Of a stretch of 64,000 nt of DNA, positions 11,616-22,683 are shown piece after piece. This DNA is from Lumnitzera littorea. Lineage: Eukaryota > Streptophyta > Magnoliopsida > Myrtales > Combretaceae. The position numbers and the translations under genes were made by a program. Where the stretch lies: NCBI GenBank assembly GCA_024138015.1, contig JAMXBB010000008.1, forward strand, positions 9,106,367 to 9,170,366, written 5' to 3'. The stretch's first letter is position 1. The number at the start of each line of letters is the position of its first letter. Under the pieces are notes generated by a model. It searched no databases. It was not told the origin of the DNA and saw only the letters and a program-made list of their open reading frames with translations.

Positions 11616-11710
11616 GGCACATATATGCCTAGTGAGATTCAAATCCATGACCTCAAGCTAACCCAATATCAATACTCCAATGCTTACCTGTTAAGCCATT
11701 AGCTTGTGCC
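11616..11710 (-). other. tRNA-like stretch with Pol III A and B boxes in the 5' LTR
   Basis: On the minus strand the stretch begins GGCAC and ends GTGCC, which can pair like an acceptor stem. It holds TGGCTTAACAGG (A box, 11687-11698) and GGATTTGAATCTC (B box like, 11634-11646) at tRNA-like positions, about 40 bases apart. The 3' LTR copy has GGGTTCAAATCTC, closer to a true B box. It is not a good tRNA gene (no clean cloverleaf or anticodon loop), and fits a tRNA-derived (SINE-like) piece captured in the LTR. Confidence 0.5.
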
Positions 11711-12003
11711 TTGACACTTAATACAACTAAACTGTACTTAAATAACACGACTCTCTAAAATAAAGTTATTTGATCCAAGTTAAAACTAAATCAATTGACC
11801 TTAAATCGTCTTTCTTTCTATTTTCTTGAAAAATCCTAAAAACTTCTTCTTCTTCTTCTTTTTTTTTTTTTTTTTTTGTATTTTTATTATTTTTTATTTT
11901 TTATTTTATTATTATTTTTAATTTTTACTTTTATTTTTGAATTAGGACTCTAAAAAAGAAAAAAAATTATAACTATGAGGGAGACAAAAATTAGGTGTTT
12001 ACA

Positions 12004-15000
12004 ACTGCCTCTCCTTATGGTGAAGTTTGAGTAAAATTTTGTTACAAATACAAAAGAAACACTATTTTTGCATTGGGACTAACTTTGTCTCAAGAAGCGT
12101 TACAATTAAATAATTATCCTAGGGCCAATCCATTGGAAATTTGGTGACAAAAACTTGAAAAGAACAGTAGTGAAGGTAACGCTCATGTGGGCTAGTAGGA
12201 ACCTTGAATGAATGGGCAAAGTGCTCTTTAAGCTGACTAAAACCCTAAAGAAAATATTGAGAAACTTGGTCATGTCTCCTATAAGTTGACTAACTAAGGT
12301 AGGTGAAGTGCTCCTTGAGCTGGCTAAGACCCAAAAGAGAATATTGAGAACTTAGTCATGCTCCCTATGAGATGACTAACCAAGGCGAGTGAAACACTTT
12401 TTGAGCTGGTTAAGACTTTAAAGAGATATTGAGAAATTGGTCGTACCCCCTATGGCCTAACTAACCAAAGCGTGTGAAGTGCTCCTTGAGTTGACTAAGG
12501 CCCTAAAGAGAATATTAAGAACTTGGCCGTGCCTTCTATGGGCTAACTAACAAAGATAGATAAAGCTCTCCTTGAGCTAGCTAAGACCATAAAGAGATAC
12601 TGATGACTTAGCCATACTACCTATAGGTTGATTAACCAAGGAAAGCGAATCGCTCCTTGAGTTGGCTAAGATCCTAAAAAGATATTGAAAACTTTGTTGT
12701 ACTCCCTATAGGCTAACTAACCAAAGTGGGTAAAGCACTCCTTAAGTTTGCTAAGACCCTAAAAAAATATTAAGAACTTAGTCATGCCTCCCTATGGGCT
12801 AGCTAACTAAGGCGGATGAAGCGCTCCTTGAGCTAGCTAAGACTCTAAAGAAATACTGAGAACTTGGTCATGCCTCCTATGGGCTAACTAACCAAGATGG
12901 ACGAAGCACTCCTTGAGCTAACTAAGACCCTAAAGAGATATTGATCACTTGGTCGTGCCCCCTATGGGCTGATTAACCAAGATGGGCAAACCGCTCCTTG
13001 AGCCAGTTAAAACCTTAAGTAACTATGATTTGAGACTGCACTTTAAGAGCCTGCTAGATTCCTAAATGAGAATATGAATTAGGATAACACTCCATGAGTT
13101 GGCTAAATCCCTAAAAAGGAACATAAATCTAGGTAGTGCTTTATGAGTTGGCTGAAACGCTAAGAAACTATAGATTAGGACTGCGCTCTAGAAGTTAGCA
13201 GGACCCAAGAAAATGGATAAAGGGTAAGCACCCTACAGGCTAGCTAAGAACCTTAAGAAGTAAAGTAGGGAGATGTTACCTTTTGAAAAAACCTCTTGAC
13301 TTGAGAAATTTACAGACAAGGAATTTGATAAAAACCGTTTATGACATGAATTGAAGATTTAGCTACTAAGGTAGTCATAGATTTGAAAATGAAATGGAAA
13401 AGCCTTTACTTTCTCTCCCCCTTTTATCTCTCTTCTTTTTTCTTAAAAGTTTGCTAACAGTTACAAATTCTTATGTAAAAAACAAGTGCTATAAGCATCC
13501 CCTTCCTTGATAACCATGTAGGGCATCTCGTATCTATCCTAGCTTTTGGACTTAATACTGAACTTTTGGGATAAGCCTTATGATTTTAAAAATTCATTTC
13601 CTAAGGAAAAGGCAACTCATGATTAGTCTAGTCGAAGAAGACTTCCTTATACACTTTCGTTCTAGATTTTGCTCTTGATTACTATTCCAAAAATTATAGT
13701 CTAATTTGTAAGTGATACACTTCGATCAATCTGTTAGGTCTTTTTAGGTTCAGTATTGTGAATTAGGCTTTTGGTTAAATGGTTTCAAAAAGGATTAATG
13801 AGAAGGTCTATTTTGAAAGAAATACTTTTATCCAATCTGGGTACACAAATTAAAAACCCTTAGGAAAAAAAAAAACCTAGATGTATGCTTGCCCTAGTTT
13901 CAAAAATAACTTTTATTAAAGATAAATTACCCCTCAAGATCATAAAAGCTTTAAGTAGGGAGGCATTGTAGGTGGGGAGGTCTTATGTTTGAGATTTAGG
14001 TGGATAGAAAGGTTTTGTGACAATTTGGAGTGTAATTTTGAAATGGATATGAGGTTTTATGTTAGGATTAGAAATGTGATTGAAGACCTTATGTTTTTTA
14101 GAGCAACTTGGGGCTCTAGGCCTTCTTTGGTTAAGGTTTTTCTTAAGCCTAATGTTTGGGCCTTTCTTCCTCTTTTTCTTCTAGTTTTTTCTTTCCTTTT
14201 CTTTTTTTCTTTTTCTTTTTTTTTTCTTTCTTTCTTCTCGTTTTTTTTTCTTTTTTCATTTCATTTCATTTCTTTCTTTTCTCCCTAGAAGTAATTATCA
14301 CTTTTGTCAAGTCTTTGTCTTTAGATGAATCTAGGCCCTAAATCCATGGGGTTCAAGTGCATAGGCTTAGGTAAGGTATGGGTGGTCTCGAAGTATTTGG
14401 AAAAGTATTTGCTCTTCTTCAAAGGGAATAATTTATCAAAAACAAAAGTTATCTTTAAATTGTTATTACTAAGATAAGCACAAATCGGTTTTATCCTTCT
14501 CTCCTAATCAATGACTCTAACCCTCAAATTACCCCATTATAAGGTGGTTCTTGACAGGGTTTACATTTGAAAGGACTCTAAATAGGTTCAATGAGGTTAA
14601 CAAAGGATGATTGTATTTGGGATTTGAAAATGAATGCTTAACTTCATTTCAGTCTTCGTATTAAATTCAAAATGGACCTCCGTTGAGCAATGAGTCTAAA
14701 AATCCTTTACCATTATGTCACTCAATTCTTAAAGTGTTTAAGGGTTAGTGTATAGGATATAGCTCACCTCTTTTCATTCTAAACTTTTTTTAAAAGTAAG
14801 TTACCAATTCCCTAAGTAAGAGCCCATGTTAGTTTGCCCCAAGGTGGAGATTGACCTTTCCCACTTAATTTCTTGAAACATGCTCGTAGTTGAGAAATAA
14901 TAAATTTCACTCGATTTGAATTCAAAGCGAAATTTCAAAGACCAAATACCCCGCACCTTTCACATTCTCACTTAAATTGTGCTAGACTTATAAGTCTTAA

Positions 15001-16519
15001 TGCCGCTTAGCTCCCATGTGTGATTTTAGGCTCAGTTCTTTAGAGTCAAACAGACTTGTGTTGATGTCTTTTAAGGTGGAAGGGACTATGAATTACCCCT
15101 CTTTTTTGTACTAAAGATCAAACTTAGGATGGTATTTCATGGCTTCGTGTTTTGACTCGATTCATTATTGAACTCGATGGACTAGGAGTTTTGAGTTAGT
15201 TTAATGATCTTGATAGGCTAGGGGTTCGTGTTTGGTTGGCTGCCTTAACGGGCCATGTAGTTCGTGTTTGTCTTTAACCTTATAAGGATTTGTAACCATT
15301 AGCCACTTCTTTTTTCTTTTTCTTTTTCTTCTCTTTGAAAGAGAGAGAGAGAGAGAGAGAAAGTTAGGGTTTTTATGTTATAGAGCTCGAGTGAAAATTA
15401 TAAATGAAGGATTGCTTTCTTAGGATTTTATATATAGGTCTATTTATAAAAGAGGAATTTTAAACAATGAAGAATAAAAGACTAAATAGAGAAAATATCT
15501 AAATCCTATTTATTCTAAATGAGAAAGGCTACTTAGAAGATATTAATCTATCCAAAAGAATGAATGTTCTTAGTTGGTAGAATACTTGCCAAAATGGCAA
15601 TTACTTAAGATTATTTTACAAGTTTGATTTTTTTATTGTTTTTTTTTTCTCTTTCTTTTTTTAATCATTTACTCTGCAAAGGTTAGGCTCAGTTGATGCA
15701 GGCCTAAATAAAAAACAACAGATTCGGGTTCTTATAGATGCACTAAGGTTCGCACCAAGGTAATATTGACTAGGCTTTTCAAGATGGGCATAATCTTGTT
15801 CCTAATAGATTCTTATTTATTTAAGCTAAAAAGTCAGAATCACATCTGGAGTAATTTTTTAGGCCAATGAGGTAGGTGGGCATAGATCTTGTTCAAAAGC
15901 CCCTTAACTTAATCTAACCGTACATATTTAAAGAAAAATTAAAATTACAATCAAAACCTATCTTAAACTTTATATGGAATTATTACAAGCTATTTATAAG
16001 GAAATATTACAATGAGATTATACAATGCAATATAATATAACTTTACAATTGCCCTTATCAGTTTAGGCATACCACATCATGGGTTCTTGTAATTTTTGAA
16101 AAAAACTTTTCATATATGCAAAGGTGAGTTCTAAAGATCCTTAAGTTCTGCAACCATCAAGTTTTTCAAAGCAACAGTTCTGTATTCATATCTGAACTTG
16201 AGTGGAGTAGCTTGATCGGCCTCGGAAGGTAGTTACTCCACAACATCTAAAGCTTATACAATAGTCCCCTCCTAAAGTCCTAAGATGGTCTAGTTTTGAT
16301 CATATCTACCATGCACTTATGATGCGAAAAATCAAATAAAAAATAACAATCACCAAACAACCCCCTTAAATGAGCTACAACAAATATGTTAATATAAAAA
16401 TAAAATAAAATAAATAAAAAATAATCGACTCAAGTATCTTTTTTTTTTCAAACAATCCTAATTTTGACTAATTCTAATGGTAAGCCCTCTTGATGGCATC
16501 CTCAATGCAGTCACCAAAC
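12004..16519. other. Non-coding interior of the LARD-like element
   Basis: No gag-pol motif in any frame. It holds the tandem array at 12215-13250, a pyrimidine-rich tract at about 14160-14290 that yields Phe/Ser-rich spurious frames (13989-14288), and a (GA)n run near 15340-15362. The rest is unremarkable AT-rich text. Confidence 0.7.
12215..13250. repeat. Tandem array of about 85-bp units inside the LARD-like element
   Basis: The block GCTCCTTGAGCTGGCTAAGA and variants recurs at about 12223, 12308, 12392, 12479, 12564, 12649, 12735, 12820, 12905 and 12990, that is ten units spaced 84-87 bases. Each unit continues with AAAGAGATATTGAGAACTTGG and CCTATGGGCTAACTAACCAA type text. From about 13020 to 13250 a looser set of four units follows, about 60-65 bases apart, keeping only the first block. 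No unit is open as protein over its length. Confidence 0.9.
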
Positions 16520-17225
16520 TATCGAGCTTGAAATTTTCGGTTTCTTATTTCTTTTATTTCATTTTTCACTTTCTAATTAATACTAAATCTTAACTCATTC
16601 AGTATTAATCCTCGATTAGAGAAATTAGGAAATTCCAGTTCTTTTAAAAAACTTTTGGAGTTGCCACCTGATCAAAGTTGGGAAAAAAAAAAGAAATTAT
16701 AATTAATTAGTAAATTGACAACAATTTAACTACCAGTCTTTGATTTCGACTTGATAAAAACTAGAGGGTTCCAAATTCAAGAGCTAACCTATTGAACTCT
16801 AACGGGTATCACTATTTATTTTCTGAAATTAGGCTTATTTTTCACAATTATCTTTTCTTTCTAAATATATATATATATATATATATTTAAGAAAAAAAAA
16901 ACCTAAGTTTCTATAGATTTTAATATCGCCCTGAATGTGCTTACGTATGTATTATTCGGGATCAAACGACCGTAGTTCTTTCAAAAACTTTACTATATTG
17001 GTTTATTTTAATTTTGAAAATCGATTGAGTTTATATTGTTATCAATTTAGTTTATTTAAAAAAAAAATCTAAAGGGTCTTAGTTCTTAAGTGTTAAAAAA
17101 ACTCTTTAAAATGTCTTCAATCTTTTGAAAAGGTTTTTTTATTAATTTTTATTTTTATTTTTTTGAAGGAATAATTCTCTAAGTGAAGAATTCTAAAAAA
17201 CTAAACGCTAAAAAATCCTAAACTA

Positions 17226-17257
<32 letters not shown>

Positions 17258-18989
17258 ATCTATTTATATATCATTTTATAAACAAATAAATAAAATAATA
17301 ATAAATAAATAAATAAAGGGACCAAACTTGAATTACCAAACCTAATCTATTGTTCGCCTGTACAAATGCTTAGTTGAGAATCGTTGTGCAAGGCATGGGC
17401 ATGTTGTGTCCATGCACTATGTCTGGGAGTGAATCTATGAGACTTGTGGCATGCGGTGATTAGTGTATTGTTGCTGGGACAATGCCGAACGTGTGCTGTT
17501 GGTCGTAGGGTTTGGATGTTAGGGTTATGTTGTGTGTAGACTTTGCAATCAACTGTAAAGAAAGGATGTACAGTAACGTGAGTTCTCTAAGCAGTGTTGG
17601 AGTGTTCTGCTGTGGATGTCGCTGTTGGGCGCTGGCCGAAGTTGGCAAGTTAGAGTGGTTGAGCATGTGTTACAGCGTACAATGCTGTTCGTTTGTTGGA
17701 GCTATTGTAAGTTGCAGAAAGAATGGTTGTCTGTTGTTGTAAAGTGCGATCAGGCAGTGTGTATAAGAGAAGGAATATGTACGTAACGTGGTGGGCTTAC
17801 TGATTGGAGTAGTGTCTAGACTAGGATGCTTAATTGTGTCTGCATGTACTGTTGGATGAAGAGGATGGGCGTTGCTGATCAGTGCTAATGTGAGCCGTCG
17901 AGTTGTTCGTCTAGCGCTACCGCTGTCCATGTTGGAGCTATGGGCATTGGGGTTGACAGCGAGGACGCAACGAGCTACTGTTGCTTGATTGTAATTGATT
18001 GGCAAGACTTATAGTGCAGTGCTTGTGTACAGCCGAAGTGCTTGAAGTATGGATGTAGGGCTGTTGTTGTTGTTGTCGTGATCGATGTTGTGAAGATAGT
18101 GATGAAGAGCAACAGGGATGAGGTGTGTGTGTGGACGTAGACAGGGGCTTGACATTGGAGTTGTATTGTGCATAGCTGCTGGTCAGAGTGCGTTAATTGT
18201 AGTCTGTGTTGGTGTGTGAGTGAACAACGTAAGTGGAATTGGGATTGGCTGAAGATGAAATTGATTTTTTTTTTTGGCGAGTGTGTAAATGTGTCTCTTT
18301 TCTACCATGCGATCGATATTTATAAAGTTTAGAAACAAATCTTTTAAATCATATAAAATCGAATCTTTTCTATCAATTTATATCTAATTTAATAAAAATT
18401 AAATTAGATTTGAATATTTTATATCGATTCAAATCCGATTTAATAAAAATCAAATTAAATTTGAATCTCTTTATATTAATTCAAATCCAATTTGATAAAA
18501 ATCAAAATATATTTGAACTCTTAAATCTTTATTGCATTAAATTCAAAAAATTTAATAAGATTTGAAATTAGATTTGAATTTCATAAGCTCAATCGATTTT
18601 CATAAAATGAAAGTAAGAAAAAATAAAAAGCACATATGTATCTAGTGAGATTTGAACCCATGACCTCAAGTTAACTCAAAATCAATACTCCAATACTTAT
18701 CTGTTAGGCCATTAACCTATGTCTTAACACTTAATATAACTAAACTGTACTTAAATAATATGACTCTCTAAAATAAAGCTATTTGATCCGAGCTAAAACT
18801 AAATCAATTGACCTTAAATCATTTTTCTTTCTATTTTCCTAAAAAATCTTTATAATTTTTTCTTCTTCTTTTTTGTATTTTTATCATTTTTTAACTTTTA
18901 TTTTATTATTATTTTTTAATTTTTATTTTTAAATTAGGGCTCTAAAAAAAAATTAAAACTATGAGAAGGACAAAAATTAGGTGTCTATA
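16520..18989. repeat. 3' LTR of the LARD-like element
   Basis: Homologous to 9522-12003. The (TA)n run is at about 17231-17260 and the G-rich core at about 17340-18250. The open frames in this core (17460-17666, 17512-17742, 17670-18005) are not shared as protein with the 5' LTR and are not called. Confidence 0.87.
18629..18725 (-). other. tRNA-like stretch with A and B boxes in the 3' LTR
   Basis: Counterpart of the 11616-11710 stretch. The B-box-like GGGTTCAAATCTC lies at 18647-18659 and the A-box-like TGGCCTAACAGA at 18700-18711 (minus strand). The outer pairing is weaker than in the 5' copy. Confidence 0.45.
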
Positions 18990-18994
18990 ACATA
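18990..18994. repeat. Target site duplication ACATA, right
   Basis: Identical to 9517-9521; the copia sequence resumes directly after it. Confidence 0.85.
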
Positions 18995-20730
18995 GAATTA
19001 TCTTTCCTCAATCTTCAATTGAGAATGTTGCCATTGATACTTCCTCACTTGAACACACTTTGTTTCAACCTCAATCAAATTCTCACTCTTTAGAACCTAT
19101 GGTTACAATGCCTAGAAAATCTACACAAATTAAATAGATTCCTCATTAGCTTATTGATTTTATTTATTATGTCCAACAGACTACTTCAACTCATGTAACA
19201 TCTTCTTCTACTGTTAACTCGCCATCTCTATATCCCCTACTTGATACACATGTCTTTAACCATTATCCTCAAGATTGTGTCACAACCTATGCTAATATGA
19301 TGGATATCCTGGAACCAAGAAATTATAAAGAAGCCAAAAATGATGTTGATTAGGTTGAAGCTATTTAGTGGCTTTAGAGAGTAATCATACTTGGTAACAA
19401 ATACATTTTCCACCGGTAAAAAAGCAATTGGAAGCAAATGGGTATACAAGATTAAATACAAGCTTAATGGTTCCATAAAGAGATGTAAAGCTTAGTTAGT
19501 GGCAAAGGGTATAATCAACTTGAAGGGATTGATTATACTCATAATTTTTTCCTAGTAGCCAAGTTGATAACGGTGAGACTTTTTGTTAGAAATTACTTTT
19601 GTTAAATATTGGCATATGCATAAATTAGATGCTAATAATGTGTTTTTGAATGGACATTTAGATAAAGAAATCTATATAGAACTACTGGAGGGCTACTTAG
19701 GTATTAAGAATGGTTAAGTATGTAAATTGGTTAAGTCTCTTTATAAGCTAAAATAGGTATCTCATCAATGGAACAAAGAAATTTCTCATTTTGTTGTTTC
19801 ATTGGGATTTATTCAACCTAAAAGTGATTATTCACTCTTTAATCATTGAGATAATGATTCATTTTTAGCAATTCTTGTCTATGTTGATGATGTTCTAGTT
19901 GTAGGAAATTCTTTAGCTGCTATTGATTTAGTTAAAAAGGCTATTGATCAAGTATTTTCTATCAAAGACATGGTTCATGTTTAGTTCTTTTTGGGACTAG
20001 AGATTAGTCATACTAATGATAGACTCATGATTAATTAGTATAAGTTCTTGTTAAACATATTGGAAGATGTTGGTTTGACTGGTAATGAGCTTCTATTTCA
20101 TTTCCCTAAAATTTACACTTGGATAATCATTTTGGTTTAGTTTCAGCTAATCCTTCGTGCTACAAGCATATTGTTTTCCATCTTCTTTATTTGACAAGTA
20201 CACGACCTGCTATTTCTTTAACTATGCAACAATTTAGCCAATTTTTCGCTTGTCTACATACTTCTCATTTTCATGCAACCATACATGTCTTACTCTAATG
20301 CAGATTGGAACTCTAGTCTTTCAATCGTAAGTTGCATTTGAGTTATTGTATTTTTGTTTGTTTTTTGGAAAACCAAGAAACAAGCTACTTTCATCAACTG
20401 AAGTTAAATATCGAAGTTTGGCATCTACGGTTAAAGAATTGCTTTGGCTCTCTTATCTTTTCCATGATCTATCCATTCCTCTTCCTATTCCTCTCTTGGC
20501 AGAGAGCAAATTAGCTTTGACAATTACTCAAAACCCTTGCTTTCATGGTGGAACATTAAAATGGATATTCATTCTACATGAGATCATCTTCAATGTAGTT
20601 TTCTTCAACTATCTCATGTTACTTCTATCCAATAAGTTGCGAACCTCACGACTATGGCTCTTAGAGAAACATAATTGCATTCCTTTTGTTCTAACTTAGG
20701 GTTTTTTGCCTTTCTAACGGTTAGGTAAGG
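18995..20730 (+). pseudogene. Copia reverse transcriptase and RNase H remnant
   Basis: This continues the copia interrupted at 9521. After a decayed linker, RT pieces appear in changing frames. The catalytic box reads AILVYVDDVLVVGN (about 19869-19910) with both aspartates, followed by AIDQVFSIKDMVHV and FFLGLEISHTNDRL. The RNase H part reads YSNADWNSSLS (about 20292), then EVKYRSLASTVKELLWLSYL (about 20398-20457) and ITQNPCFHGGTLKWI. Many stops make it non-functional. It ends shortly before the 3' LTR. Confidence 0.83.
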
Positions 20731-20760
20731 GTTTTAGAAATATACAATTCTTATTTATTT

Positions 20761-20949
20761 TGTAAACAGGTAGTCCTTCTGTACATATCACTTATTGTTA
20801 CCCAATTACCCCTTTTTCTTTTTCTGTTGTATAAATATTGAGCATAACAGAATAGTGTTCATTCCATTCACACTTGATACATTTTCTTCTTTTTTTTCTT
20901 GAAAGCTCACTGACACATTCATAGAGTTTGGATTTAGTAACTCTTCACA
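20761..20949 (+). repeat. Copia 3' LTR
   Basis: Starts TGTAAACAGGTAGTCC and ends AACTCTTCACA; matches 7286-7481 with scattered differences. Confidence 0.8.
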
Positions 20950-21084
20950 CAAATTACACATTGATAATACATATATATATATCACACAGGTTTGCAATAC
21001 CATCTAATTAAGTGCATTACTTTAGACTTACCAATGTAGCATTACCCTCAAAACTATATATATATATATATACACACACATATG

Positions 21085-21116
<32 letters not shown>

Positions 21117-21503
21117 TCTACAACTTAATAGTCTTCAACCATCACCCGAGCATTTTGTCTATATCTACTTATATATTTCTCTTGCTATGTTGCTTGGTAG
21201 ATTGACCCCTCATCCATCCAAGGCACTTTATGATAATTTCCTTAAATCAAGCTTAAATTATTTATGCTATTTATGATGTTGAGCTTGAATTTGATTTTAC
21301 TTGGTTTGATTATTTAATGAGTTCACTTATCTAATCAAATTTGATTTGAACTTATACATTGAGTTCAAATGACTATGAGCTTCAATATAAATTTAATGGT
21401 TATAAAACTTTCCTAATAGTCAAAGCTTAAACAATAAGTTTGACTAATTGTATTTTGTATATTAAGAAAAGATAATATCAGAATAGAACTTGAATGAGTA
21501 AAT
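20950..21503. other. Intergenic DNA with microsatellites
   Basis: (TA)n, (CA)n and (GA)n runs at about 21055-21115. No gene is visible. It ends where homology to block C begins. Confidence 0.5.
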
Positions 21504-21588
21504 ATCAACCTTCAAGACAATCGTTTATAAGGAAAAGGACCAATTTCTCTATCCTCAAAGAACATCCATGATGAAGATAAACGGGGTA

Positions 21589-22648
21589 TTAGGATGCAAA
21601 GGGATTCTCGAATGCAGGCTGACGAGAACGACCGGCTGAGGGAGGTATTGGTCGATCCAAACGTGACATCTGCATAATAGGAGGCACTGACATTACCGAT
21701 CCCCCTAACTTGCCATCTCGCTTGTCCATTTCGATCTTGTGTTGTGTCTGCAAACAAAAACCAAAAAGTTCAACACAAAAATGAAAAGAAAAAAAGAAAA
21801 AAAGAAAACAAAAAAACAAAGAAAAAGGGAAAAAAAAAAAAACCACAGTAAATTGCAAATACATCCCTAAGTCATCGGTTTTGTAAAATTGAAACTATGA
21901 ACAATAAAAATGAGGGTATTGATAAACATGATTTACTATAAATTAGGAAAAGTCTATTAATCTCAAAAGTGTGCATACCTTATAATCATTTTTGAATTAC
22001 TGGACCATAGAATTTTCCGGTTGATTGATCATTAATATTTTTAAGAATGACTACGACAGCTTTTAAAAATGTGCATATAAACCCTAAACCATTGCTAAAT
22101 CCTCGTATCCTTCGTCATTTAGTTTGAGGTTATTTAGATATTTTTGAAAATTATGTAGTGAAACATGTTTTCAAAGTACGTTTACAGGTTCTACCCGCAC
22201 TTGGTCAACAATTTGAGGTACTATTTGCAATCATCCTAAAGAATTAATAGAATAAACAAATTTCAGCTGCCCTTTGCATGCCCTTGATTTCATGCATACC
22301 TGAATGCACGCACAGACCCTACAGGAATGAAAGTGTCGTTCGTGTTAAAATTTGTGTCCGATGATTGAAATAATACAAAGGAATGGATAGAAGGTGCGGT
22401 AAGTAGAAGAAATTACCCGCAGTATGCCATGTGAGCCGACAACGAGAGGAAGTGCGAAATCTTTGCAACTTGGCTGCTCCTAGTGATCATTGCCAATATG
22501 GAAAATAAGCATGCGAGTTGTTGGAGCCAGATCATGAACGTCTGAAGATCATTAAGAAACACTTAATCATGAGTTATAGAAAAATAACCTCGAACCCTGT
22601 TGCACTTCTATGCCGTGTGTAATTAGAAATTTTTTGATCAATTGATTT

Positions 22649-22683
<35 letters not shown>

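Larger units (their letters stand above)
9522..12003. repeat. 5' LTR of the LARD-like element
   Basis: It matches 16520-18989 along its whole length. It holds a (TA)n run at about 10228-10257, a relatively G-rich core (about 10320-11230), three hairpin repeats (11356-11497) and a tRNA-like stretch (11616-11710). Differences from the 3' copy are scattered, many of them C/T or G/A, so the insertion is old. Minus-strand open frames in the core (10328-10606) are not conserved as protein. Confidence 0.87.
9522..18989. mobile_element. LARD-like non-autonomous LTR retrotransposon nested in the copia
   Basis: Total 9468 bases: LTRs of 2482 bases (9522-12003) and 2470 bases (16520-18989) around a 4516-base interior with no gag or pol. 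The LTRs start TGTCGAGCTTGAA and TATCGAGCTTGAA and end GGTGTTTACA and GGTGTCTATA; the 3' copy has lost the canonical TG and CA through G-to-A and C-to-T changes. The flanks carry an exact ACATA duplication, so the borders are firm. Long LTRs plus a long non-coding interior fit the LARD (large retrotransposon derivative) class, which is moved by proteins of another element. I do not recognise the family, and no clear primer site for a known tRNA is visible after 12003. Confidence 0.85.
7286..20949 (+). mobile_element. Decayed Ty1/copia retrotransposon, split by a nested LTR element
   Basis: Two related terminal repeats (7286-7481 and 20761-20949) in direct orientation bracket gag, integrase, reverse transcriptase and RNase H remnants in the correct copia order (gag-protease-integrase-RT-RNase H). 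A primer binding site follows the left LTR. The reading frame is broken by many stops and shifts, so the element is dead. The 9522-18989 element sits between the integrase C-terminal region and the RT. No matching target duplication is visible outside the LTRs (TTTTA and CAAAT), so one end may have been altered. Confidence 0.85.

Noticed and set aside
11616..11710. Functional tRNA gene
   Set aside because: No proper anticodon arm or acceptor stem beyond five pairs, and it is repeated within both LTRs, so a tRNA-derived fragment is the better reading.
12215..13250. CRISPR array
   Set aside because: The units are whole 85-bp tandem repeats without short exact repeats and unique spacers, in a plant retroelement.
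17670..18005. 111-residue and other open frames in the LARD LTR core (10328-10606, 17460-17742)
   Set aside because: The same positions in the other LTR are broken or shifted, there is no domain, and the region is relatively G-rich, which favours chance frames.
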